From: Planctomycetaceae bacterium
Lineage (GTDB): Bacteria > Planctomycetota > Planctomycetia > Planctomycetales > Planctomycetaceae
Length of the DNA stretch: 14,809 nt
NCBI GenBank assembly: GCA_016795125.1
Contig: JAEUIG010000774.1
Location: forward strand, 1-14,809
Direction of reading: 5' to 3'
Under the pieces are notes generated by a model that saw nothing but the letters and a program-made list of their open reading frames with translations, searched no databases and was not told where the DNA came from. This document shows positions 6,557 through 13,431 of this stretch, piece after piece; position 1 is the first letter of the stretch; each line of letters opens with the position of its first letter. A program made the position numbers and the translations under genes.

Positions 6557-8851
6557 TCACGCCATCGCGTGCCGGCTCCGCGGCGGATGATAGCTCAGCC
6601 GATACGCCAGCGCCTGTTCTCCGGCAATCACCGCCAGCAGCAGCATCAACAGTCCCCAGCGCATGTCGGCGCCCGGCGCCGAACTGCGGATCCAGTCGAC
6701 GGAATCCGGCGACTGGATCGACAGATGATCCACCGGCCCGACGGCTGCCAGCAGATCACTTTCCGTCACCAGTTTCAAATCCCCTTCTTCCACCGGGACA
6801 TTGAACGCGATGAGCCGCTCCTGCGGCTGCCCGCTGCTGTCCGTCATCCGCACCGTGTAGACGCCGGGCGGATCCGTCTCGCGAAATGTCGCCGTCAGCG
6901 GCGCGAGTCCGCGTGCATCGCTTCCCGGGTCCTGAACAGCGCCTTCTGCCGGAACCGCCTTGATCTGCGTCACATGGCTGTCCGGCGAGACGAACTCAAC
7001 GTCGTCGGCAAAGGCCATCCGGCTGAACGTCTCTTCGATCGGCTCGCCGACCGTTTGCCGGGCCAGTGCCTGGTCGCGGCGGGCGAGGTACTTCGCGAGG
7101 TCGAGTTGAAACACCGCATAACTTGGCGCGGCCGGACCGTTCGCCCAGTTGGTCCACGGCAACCCGTCGTCCGGAGTCAGCAGCGGTCCGGCCGCCGTCA
7201 GGCAGGTGACGACCCGCCCCTTGCCGAATTCATGCTCCAGGATCAGCGGCTGCTGCGTGCGCAGGCTCGCAATTGTCTGCACCTGCGTCGACTCGGGCAG
7301 CGTCTCGATCAACCATTGCTCGTCCACCGGATACAGCGCATTGACGAAGATCAGGTCCAGGAACAGCCGTCCCTCGCCGTTGAGGATCGTCATGAGCGGA
7401 TGCTGCGCCGGCCGGATATCCGGTCCGGCGTTTCGAGTCGTGTCGCGCGGCACGTTGCGAGGTGCGTTACCCAGCGGCGCGGGAAACAGTCCCGCCCCTT
7501 GCTTGTACAGCACTTCGTTGTAGAAGGCCGGCCGCACGGAATCGCCGAGGAACCACGCCACTCCTCCGCCATTTGCGACATACTGCTCCAGCGACGCCAC
7601 ATCATCGGCCGGCAACTCCGCCACGTTCACCAGGTAAACCAGCCGGTACTGGTCGAGCGATGTCTGCCGCAAATAGTCAGGAGCGGCCACGAACGGCGCA
7701 TACCCGGTGACCGCTTTGTCCGCCGCCAATGCATCGGCGATGTACGCGCCCTGTTCCTGTCCGGGCGTCCCGTCGATCACCAGCACGGGGTTCTCCGTCG
7801 GGACCGACACCGCCAGGTGCCGCACGTTGTCCGGCTCCAGCGAGTCGGCTTCCAGCGACGTCGTCACGCGATGCGACCCCGCCGTGTCGAACCGGATCTC
7901 AAAGCTGCGCGCCGCCTGTTCGCCGGCAGGAATCGAGTCAAAGACCAGGTTCCTCGGCAACGCACGGCCGTCCACCGACAGCAACACGCGCACGTTCTGT
8001 GCCTCCCGCACACCGTAGTTCACCACCTTCACTTCCAGCGTGACCGGAACTCCGGCCGCGGCCGCAGCAACATTCCCGCTCAGCTCGCTGATCCCCAGGT
8101 TCTCGTGCGGCGTCTCGACCGTCCGCACCAGGTTGACCGCCACGCCCGCGTCATCGAGCGACTTGAGCGACGTCGCCATCTTCTGGCTGTCGTGCCAGTC
8201 GCGGCGGCGGAAGTCCGAGACCACATGCAGATGCCGCATGTCGTCGCGGTCCGCTCCCAGCCGTCCGCGCGCCGCTTCCACTGCCGCGTGCAGGTCCACC
8301 GACTGGTGCGTGCACTCCAGGTCTTCCAGCCGCGCAGACACCTCGTCGACCAGGCCATCGTCGATGTCCCGGGCCGCAAACCCCGCGACAGGATCATCAG
8401 GACGCGAAGCCAGCAGCAGCGTGAACCGCTGCGTGCCCGGACGGTTCGCTCCCTCGGCGACCAGCTTGCGGATGATCCCTTTCGCTTCGTCAAACGCCGA
8501 GGTTTCGCCGTTGCGGTCCCGCATCGAGCCGCTGTCGTCCAGCAGCACGAGGTGATGCGACTTCGCGCCGCGAAACAGCGACAACTGCTGCGCACTCAGC
8601 ACCATCCGGCCGATCAGTGCGACCAGCAGCAGCACGAACAGCACGCGCAGGAGGAGCAGCAGCAGCTGTTCCAGCAGCACGCGCCGGCGGTTCCGCTCCT
8701 GGCTGGAGAGCAGGAACTCCATCGCCGCAAACCGGACGCGCCGGTAGTGCAGGCGGTTCAGCAGATGGATCGCGATCGGCAAGGCCACGAGCGCCAGCCC
8801 GGGCCAGAACACCGCCGGATTCAGAAAATGCTGCGCGATCCAGGAGGTCAC
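6557..8851 (-). CDS. BatA/VWA-domain membrane protein
   Basis: A 764-residue protein beginning with the BatA N-terminal domain typical of aerotolerance-operon proteins: H-F-L-N-P then a membrane segment (about 14-31), I-H-L-L-N-R (28-33) and R-R-V-R-F-A-A-M-E-F-L (37-47). A second hydrophobic segment (62-82) leads into a VWA domain with D105-x-S107-x-S109 (L-L-D-D-S-G-S-M). A long beta-rich region follows, with a stretch like the amidotransferase fold (P-V-L-V-I-D-G-T-P-G-Q-E; G-G-G-V-A-W-F-L-G-D). A C-terminal membrane helix lies at about 732-750. The start is a GTG at 8851; no Shine-Dalgarno sequence precedes it, but FLNP lies at the usual distance from this start. It shares architecture with the downstream 830-residue protein, so the two may be ancient paralogues working as a pair. 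MoxR ATPases commonly act with VWA proteins; that this pair does so is inferred from operon context. Confidence 0.82.
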   Translation of the reverse strand: MTSWIAQHFLNPAVFWPGLALVALPIAIHLLNRLHYRRVRFAAMEFLLSSQERNRRRVLLEQLLLLLLRVLFVLLLVALIGRMVLSAQQLSLFRGAKSHHLVLLDDSGSMRDRNGETSAFDEAKGIIRKLVAEGANRPGTQRFTLLLASRPDDPVAGFAARDIDDGLVDEVSARLEDLECTHQSVDLHAAVEAARGRLGADRDDMRHLHVVSDFRRRDWHDSQKMATSLKSLDDAGVAVNLVRTVETPHENLGISELSGNVAAAAAGVPVTLEVKVVNYGVREAQNVRVLLSVDGRALPRNLVFDSIPAGEQAARSFEIRFDTAGSHRVTTSLEADSLEPDNVRHLAVSVPTENPVLVIDGTPGQEQGAYIADALAADKAVTGYAPFVAAPDYLRQTSLDQYRLVYLVNVAELPADDVASLEQYVANGGGVAWFLGDSVRPAFYNEVLYKQGAGLFPAPLGNAPRNVPRDTTRNAGPDIRPAQHPLMTILNGEGRLFLDLIFVNALYPVDEQWLIETLPESTQVQTIASLRTQQPLILEHEFGKGRVVTCLTAAGPLLTPDDGLPWTNWANGPAAPSYAVFQLDLAKYLARRDQALARQTVGEPIEETFSRMAFADDVEFVSPDSHVTQIKAVPAEGAVQDPGSDARGLAPLTATFRETDPPGVYTVRMTDSSGQPQERLIAFNVPVEEGDLKLVTESDLLAAVGPVDHLSIQSPDSVDWIRSSAPGADMRWGLLMLLLAVIAGEQALAYRLSYHPPRSRHAMA

Positions 8852-8860
8852 AGGGGGGAC

Positions 8861-8884
8861 GGTCGTCGGTTATCGGTCGTCGGT
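8861..8884. repeat. Direct repeat ggtcgtcggt x2
   Basis: Two perfect copies of ggtcgtcggt (8861-8870 and 8875-8884) separated by tatc lie just upstream of the BatA/VWA start, within the 124-bp gap to the DUF58 gene. This is low-complexity sequence next to the two hairpins at 8894-8945. Confidence 0.5.
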
Positions 8885-8893
8885 ACACACCCT

Positions 8894-8945
8894 CGTTCCC
8901 AAGCTCCAGCTTGGGAACGCACTCACCGCCAAGCTCTGCTTGGCG
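8894..8945. repeat. Two tandem perfect hairpins in the operon gap
   Basis: The first hairpin has 12-bp arms, cgttcccaagct (8894-8905) and agcttgggaacg (8908-8919), around 2 bases. The second has 8-bp arms, cgccaagc (8927-8934) and gcttggcg (8938-8945), around tct. Both cores contain a ccaagc/gcttgg motif, so they look like a tandem pair of one family. There is no T run on either side, so they are not classic terminators. They might stabilise or process the operon mRNA between the DUF58 and BatA genes, or simply be dispersed repeats. Confidence 0.7.
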
Positions 8946-8975
8946 TGCAAGAATTGAATTCGCAGATCTTCCCTC

Positions 8976-9887
8976 TCACGCTCGTTCCGCGCGCCGGAAT
9001 CCGACGCGATGCTTGATGTAGTGCCGCAGTGCCGCGTCGATGTGCTCGCTTGTCCGCAGCACCTGGTAATCGATGACGTTCCCCGCGCAACTGCGACGGA
9101 TTTCGGCCAGATACGCCTGCATCGCCGCCAGGTACCCGTCGCGCAGGGCGCGCGGGTCGCACACCAGTTCGCCGGTCTCCTCCAGCCCCTCGAACCGGGT
9201 CGTGCCGGAGAAGTTGAAGTCCAGCTCTTCATCATCCAGTACGTGAAACACGAGCACGTCGTGCCCGCGGCGACGCAGCAGCCGCAGGCCCTTCAGCACC
9301 CCGTCGCGCGGTGCAAACAGGTCGGAAATCAACACGACCATCCCCTTCTGCGATTTCTCGTTCGCGACGTACTTGAGGATGTCGAACATGTTGGTCTTGC
9401 GCGTCGGCGACTCCTGCACCAATACCGACAGGATCGACCCCAGGTGCGTCTGCCTGCTGCGCGACGGCGCGATCCCGCGCACCTCGTCGTCAAATGCCAG
9501 CAGGCTCACCGCGTCCTGCTGTCGCAGCAGCAGATACGCCACCGCCGCCGCCACCGTGCAGGCATAGTCGAATTTCGTCACGCTCCCCGAGCCGTACTGC
9601 ATCGACTCGCTCACATCGACCACCAGCGTCGTCCGCAGGTTGGTCTCCTCTTCGTACTGCTTGATGTAGTACTTGTCGGTCTTCGACCACACCTTCCAGT
9701 CGATCCGCCGCACGTCGTCGCCGGGCGCGTACTCGCGATGCTGCGCGAACTCGATCGACTGCCCGAAATACGGACTGCGATGCTGTCCCGACAGGAACCC
9801 CTCGACCACGTTGCGCGCCGCCAGCTCCAGCCGCGAAATCCGCGCGACCGCCTCGGGTGTCAGGAATTGCTTGAGGTCAACGGACAC
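8976..9887 (-). CDS. DUF58 domain-containing protein
   Basis: A 303-residue soluble DUF58 protein, a regular partner of MoxR ATPases. The family motif R-E-Y-A-P-G-D-D-V-R-R-I-D-W-K-V-W-S (51-68) followed by Y-I-K-Q-Y-E-E-E-T (74-82) is complete. Directly after it comes a VWA-like strand with D91-x-S93-x-S95 (V-V-D-V-S-E-S-M), then L-L-A-F-D-D and V-V-L-I-S-D-L-F. No membrane segment is visible; it probably acts at the inner face of the membrane with the VWA proteins encoded downstream. The start is GTG at 9887; the sequence ahead of it on this strand is the C-rich complement of a heptamer array (9892-9926) and contains no Shine-Dalgarno sequence. Translation may therefore depend on an atypical start region, perhaps because the element upstream separated the gene from its original leader. 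Confidence 0.88.
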   Translation of the reverse strand: MSVDLKQFLTPEAVARISRLELAARNVVEGFLSGQHRSPYFGQSIEFAQHREYAPGDDVRRIDWKVWSKTDKYYIKQYEEETNLRTTLVVDVSESMQYGSGSVTKFDYACTVAAAVAYLLLRQQDAVSLLAFDDEVRGIAPSRSRQTHLGSILSVLVQESPTRKTNMFDILKYVANEKSQKGMVVLISDLFAPRDGVLKGLRLLRRRGHDVLVFHVLDDEELDFNFSGTTRFEGLEETGELVCDPRALRDGYLAAMQAYLAEIRRSCAGNVIDYQVLRTSEHIDAALRHYIKHRVGFRRAERA

Positions 9888-9891
9888 GTTT

Positions 9892-9926
9892 TAGTGGGTA
9901 GTAGATAGTGGGTAGTGGGTAGCGGG
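9892..9926 (+). repeat. TAGTGGG heptamer array, left flank
   Basis: Five back-to-back seven-base units on the plus strand: TAGTGGG, TAGTAGA, TAGTGGG, TAGTGGG, TAGCGGG. The array lies between the DUF58 start and the stop of the four-helix-bundle gene. It is the inverted counterpart of the array at 10322-10352. Confidence 0.9.
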
Positions 9927-9932
9927 CGGTGT

Positions 9933-10292
9933 CTATCCCAACGACTTCCGCAACCCGGTGATGATTCTTCCAACCTCCGCAATGTCGTTCTCAAGCTCGC
10001 TTAAGGCTCCCTCGTCGATGAACCCCAACTCATTTGCGATTACGAGTTGTGTATCCAACTCTGTGAGTGATCCGGTGGCAATCGACAAGAATCGTTGAAA
10101 CTCTGCAGGAGTTCCACGTCCCTTTCCTTCTGCAATGTTCGATGGCACGGAGACCGCGGCACGCCTGAACTGCTGTGTCAATCCAAACCGCTCGTCCGAC
10201 GGAAAGCGGCTTGACACCTGATAGCAGCGCTTCACGAGATGTACCGCCTTCTGCCAGGCGATCAGGTCGCGGTGACTGCTAACGGTTGCCAT
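9933..10292 (-). CDS. Four-helix-bundle protein (23S rRNA intervening-sequence protein family)
   Basis: A 119-residue protein of the family first noted as products of 23S rRNA intervening sequences and related in fold to the Avd accessory protein of diversity-generating retroelements. Typical features are the opening S-H-R-D-L-I-A-W-Q-K-A-V-H-L (6-19), F-P-S-D-E-R-F-G-L-T-Q-Q-F-R-R-A-A-V-S-V-P-S-N-I-A-E-G at about 30-56, F-Q-R-F-L-S-I-A-T-G-S-L-T-E-L-D-T-Q (65-82) and I-x-x-x-x-x-I-I-T-G-L at the end. The biochemical role of the family is not established; positively charged helices suggest nucleic-acid binding. ATG at 10292 is preceded by GGAG at 7 nt. It sits inside a MoxR-type operon on the operon strand, with inverted TAGTGGG arrays on both sides, and is visibly less GC-rich than its neighbours, so it is likely an insertion. 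Confidence 0.88.
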   Translation of the reverse strand: MATVSSHRDLIAWQKAVHLVKRCYQVSSRFPSDERFGLTQQFRRAAVSVPSNIAEGKGRGTPAEFQRFLSIATGSLTELDTQLVIANELGFIDEGALSELENDIAEVGRIITGLRKSLG

Positions 10293-10321
10293 TCATTGAC
10301 TCCGCTACCGAAGCCCCTTTC

Positions 10322-10349
10322 CTACCCACTACCCACTACCCACTACCCA

Positions 10350-10352
<3 letters not shown>
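10322..10352 (-). repeat. TAGTGGG heptamer array, right flank
   Basis: Four perfect copies of CTACCCA (10322-10349) plus a final CTA on the plus strand, so TAGTGGG x4 when read with the operon. The first TAG read in the operon direction (10352-10350) is the moxR stop codon. In the transcript the four GGG runs spaced by UAGU fit the simple G-quadruplex pattern. Confidence 0.9.
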
Positions 10353-11384
<1,032 letters not shown>

Positions 11385-11512
11385 CGGCGGTCGTGGCCTT
11401 GTTCGACAGGAATTCGCAGTCCGCGTGCGCGCGGCAGCCCCTGTATGGTAGGTGACCGGGAGGGGGGGGAGAAGTCGGAGTCGTCAACAGGGCCGTTGAG
11501 CGCAATTCTACT

Positions 11513-11565
11513 AGCCGCGACCGCAAGTGAGCGCATGATGAGTGCGCTCCCTCACGGTCGCGGCT
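11513..11565. repeat. Long imperfect palindrome at the 3' end of the sulfatase-like gene
   Basis: Perfect 11-bp arms agccgcgaccg (11513-11523) and cggtcgcggct (11555-11565) enclose a second stem tgagcgca/tgcgctc (11528-11535 against 11543-11549) and a 7-base loop (11536-11542). It overlaps the last codons and the stop of the sulfatase-like gene. It is not followed by a T run on the minus strand. It may act as a weak terminator between this gene and moxR, or be a dispersed palindromic repeat. Confidence 0.75.
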
Positions 11566-12706
11566 GGTGCAGATCAGATCCGACTTCCGACTGGATCGTG
11601 TCCAGCATCCGTGCAGTCACCTCCGGATACTGCGAGGCGACGTCGAGCGTGTCCCAGGCATCGTCCGGTTTCACGAACAGCCGCGGCCGATCGGCCTCGG
11701 AGTCGACAGGCATGTCGCCGTCCTGTTGCACCATCTGCGGTCCACACAGGCACGCAAAGTCTTTCGTTCGCAGGCTCCACCCGAGTTGCCGCGAACCCAG
11801 GAGCAACTCCGCGCGCACCTCATCGATTTCATCCCGCAGCACGGGCCACAGGCTGCGGGCGCCGGAAGTCGCGTCGTGTTTCACGTGAAACAGTTCCGAG
11901 AGTGTAGGCACGATGTCCTCCAGTGTCGTCAGGGCGTTGCGCCGTGTTCCGTCCGCCTGCGTCCCGGTCCGGACGAGCAGCGGCACATGGACCAGCGGCT
12001 CGATCAGCGACGGACACCCGGATGACAGCTGGGCGTGCGGGCCGGCCAGGTCTCCACCGGTGGCTGTCACAATCAGCAGCGCATCGGAATCAGCTTCCGC
12101 CTGCACCATATCGAGGACCTGCCCGAGTTTGGCGTCGAGCCCCATGACGGCGGCCGCATAGACAATGCGTCGCAGCCGGCCGATGGCTGGCGTCGCCGCA
12201 ATGGCCGCGCGGTCGAGGTATCCACCCGCCATGAGCTGCGGAATTGCCGCATCCAGCCAGCCATCGGGAGAAACGCTGCGATCCGGCGGTTCGCTCATCA
12301 GCACGGCGAGCGACTCAAAGAGTGCTTCGGCATCGCACACCGCTGGCCAGGCGGCACCCAACTGCTTCGACGGCGCACTCCAGGGCGACGCGATGTCCGC
12401 AAACTGCAGCCAGAGCAGGGCATGCTCATGACGCGCGACCGCCTGCCGCCAATCGGCCAGCGCAGCCGACAGTTCGCCGTCCCCCTGTCGAAACGCGATG
12501 GCCGCGCCGCCGTCTTCCCGCACATCGGCGGCCAGACGAGACAATCCGGCATACCTTTCGACTGCCTGCGGCAACGCGTAGCACTGATCGAACACGACGC
12601 TGTGGGCCGCAAGCCGATCGAACCGCGGCGTGCGAATCCAGGTGTTCCCGTAGCAGCCGAGAGACCACGCCGCCAGATGTTCAAAGCTGATCACCACCGC
12701 CTGCAT
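11552..12706 (-). CDS. Degenerate sulfatase/alkaline-phosphatase-superfamily protein (probable pseudoenzyme)
   Basis: A 384-residue protein with the outline of a sulfatase but without its chemistry. Recognisable parts are the N-terminal L-G-C-Y-G-N-T-W-I-R-T-P-R-F-D-R-L-A-A-H-S-V-V-F-D (16-40), Y-A-A-A-V-M-G-L-D-A-K-L-G-Q-V-L-D (183-199), L-L-I-V-T-A-T-G-G-D-L-A-G-P-H (210-224) and L-V-H-V-P-L-L-V-R (238-246). In working sulfatases the first strand ends in a metal-binding Asp pair; here it reads I-S-F-E-H. The C-x-P-S-R formylglycine site should follow about residue 42, but the sequence is A-L-P-Q-A-V-E-R-Y. The usual D-H-G metal site is T-G-G. No signal peptide is apparent. The arylsulfatase reaction is therefore not expected. 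A regulatory or binding role is possible, but decay under relaxed selection is also possible, although the frame is fully open. A TACAAT sequence lies 9 bases upstream of ATG 12706. Confidence 0.7.
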   Translation of the reverse strand: MQAVVISFEHLAAWSLGCYGNTWIRTPRFDRLAAHSVVFDQCYALPQAVERYAGLSRLAADVREDGGAAIAFRQGDGELSAALADWRQAVARHEHALLWLQFADIASPWSAPSKQLGAAWPAVCDAEALFESLAVLMSEPPDRSVSPDGWLDAAIPQLMAGGYLDRAAIAATPAIGRLRRIVYAAAVMGLDAKLGQVLDMVQAEADSDALLIVTATGGDLAGPHAQLSSGCPSLIEPLVHVPLLVRTGTQADGTRRNALTTLEDIVPTLSELFHVKHDATSGARSLWPVLRDEIDEVRAELLLGSRQLGWSLRTKDFACLCGPQMVQQDGDMPVDSEADRPRLFVKPDDAWDTLDVASQYPEVTARMLDTIQSEVGSDLHQPRP

Positions 12707-12714
12707 GCCGCCGG

Positions 12715-12720
12715 ATTGTA
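12715..12720 (-). promoter_or_regulatory. Possible -10 element for the sulfatase-like gene
   Basis: On the minus strand TACAAT lies only 9 bases ahead of the ATG at 12706. If used, transcription would begin within a base or two of the start codon, giving a leaderless or near-leaderless mRNA. No good -35 is visible (best is GTGAAC at a 17-bp spacing), so the call is tentative. Confidence 0.3.
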
Positions 12721-12761
12721 CCGACGAACGAGAGATTGTTCACGACGACGGTTCAGCCCGG

Positions 12762-12788
12762 CCAGGCGGCGTCAGCCTTCGGATTTTC
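12762..12788. repeat. Short dispersed repeat, copy 2
   Basis: Shares ggcggcgtcagcc (12765-12777) with copy 1 at 3961-3973, together with similar flanks ending in cgg and a T run. It lies in the divergent gap upstream of the PSP1-domain gene, where its T-rich end coincides with a possible -35 element. Confidence 0.5.
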
Positions 12789-12813
12789 ACCACCTACCGG
12801 CACTCGCTATGCT
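12784..12813 (+). promoter_or_regulatory. Possible promoter of the PSP1-domain gene
   Basis: TTTTCA (12784-12789) and TATGCT (12808-12813), spaced by 18 bp, resemble a housekeeping-sigma promoter. Transcription would start at about 12820, which would put the ATG at 12809 outside the mRNA and leave GTG 12821 as a leaderless start. This is a sequence match only. Confidence 0.3.
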
Positions 12814-13348
12814 GGATCCTGTGTCAACTCCCACCACCACGCTCCTGATCCGTTACGGCGCGATCCCCGAAGTCGCGCGGTTCACGAATCCGCAGTCGAT
12901 CTCCGTCGCGCGCGGCGACGCCGTGATCGTGTCCACGCATCGCGGCCCTGAGCTGGGCTCCGTGCTCGAATCCCTGCGGCCCGCCGCCGAACCGGGCACC
13001 GGGGAACCGGCCGAGCCGAGCGGCGAAGTGCTGCGGCGCGCATCGGACTCTGACCGCGACCGGGCCACCGAACTGCGCCGCGATGCGGCGCAGGAATTCA
13101 CCGGCTGGGAGCAGCGCATCGCCGAGTGGCAGCTCGACCTGCAGCTCGTGGACCTCGAATGGACCATCGACCGGTCCCGGCTGATCCTGTACGTGCTCAA
13201 CGAACGCGGGCCGGACTGCGCGAAACTGGCGCTGCAGGCGGCCGCCGGAGGCTGGGGCGTCATCGACGTGCAGCCGGTCGCCGCCGAGGGACTCCTCCCG
13301 AAGGAAACCGGCCACGGCGGCTGCGGCTCCTGCGGCTGTCATAACTGA
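12809..13348 (+). CDS. PSP1 C-terminal-domain protein with Cys-rich tail
   Basis: A protein of 179 residues (ATG 12809) or 175 (GTG 12821); the longer frame open from 12035 has no coding character before this point because it runs antisense to the sulfatase-like gene. The PSP1 (YaaT-like) domain fills most of it: L-L-I-R-Y-G-A-I-P-E-V-A-R-F at the start, G-D-A-V-I-V-S-T-H-R-G-P-E-L-G-S-V-L-E (36-54), then A-x-E-L-R-R-D-A-A-Q-E-F (86-97), L-D-L-Q-L-V-D-L-E-W-T-I-D (109-121) and L-I-L-Y-V-L-N-E-R-G-P-D-C (125-137). The C-terminus G-G-C-G-S-C-G-C-H-N (170-179) has Cys172, Cys175, Cys177 and His178, which could bind a metal or carry a redox pair. YaaT in Bacillus supports RNA decay and phosphorelay complexes; a role here is unknown. 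A promoter-like TATGCT overlapping the ATG favours the GTG start, so the start is uncertain. Confidence 0.75.
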   Translation: MLDPVSTPTTTLLIRYGAIPEVARFTNPQSISVARGDAVIVSTHRGPELGSVLESLRPAAEPGTGEPAEPSGEVLRRASDSDRDRATELRRDAAQEFTGWEQRIAEWQLDLQLVDLEWTIDRSRLILYVLNERGPDCAKLALQAAAGGWGVIDVQPVAAEGLLPKETGHGGCGSCGCHN

Positions 13349-13383
13349 CTCGCCGGAGCGCAGCCTGAAGGCGGAACTCCAAC

Positions 13384-13413
13384 AAAAAAGCCGCCGGGGT
13401 TGACCCGGCGGCT
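13384..13413 (-). terminator. Intrinsic terminator for the Gfo/Idh/MocA gene
   Basis: A perfect 10-bp stem (agccgccggg 13389-13398; cccggcggct 13404-13413) with a 5-base loop is followed on the minus strand by six T residues (complement of 13384-13389). It begins 18 bp after the stop of the oxidoreductase gene at 13432. It is directional for the minus strand; on the plus strand no T run follows, so the PSP1-domain gene is not clearly terminated by it. Confidence 0.92.
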
Positions 13414-13431
13414 CGTCGGTTGAACACGTCG

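Noticed and set aside
3946..6804. Very long plus-strand open frame (952 codons)
   Set aside because: It lies opposite the VWA membrane protein gene, is rich in Arg, Gln, His and Pro with no domain, and is the expected antisense shadow of high-GC coding sequence.
8894..8945. Hairpins as intrinsic terminators
   Set aside because: No T run follows either hairpin on either strand, and both lie within an operon.
6542..9016. Very long plus-strand open frame (824 codons)
   Set aside because: It is antisense to the BatA/VWA gene, with the same biased composition and no recognisable motif.
12035..12808. Upstream extension of the PSP1-domain frame
   Set aside because: This part is antisense to the sulfatase-like gene and has no similarity to PSP1 proteins; the domain begins just after 12809.
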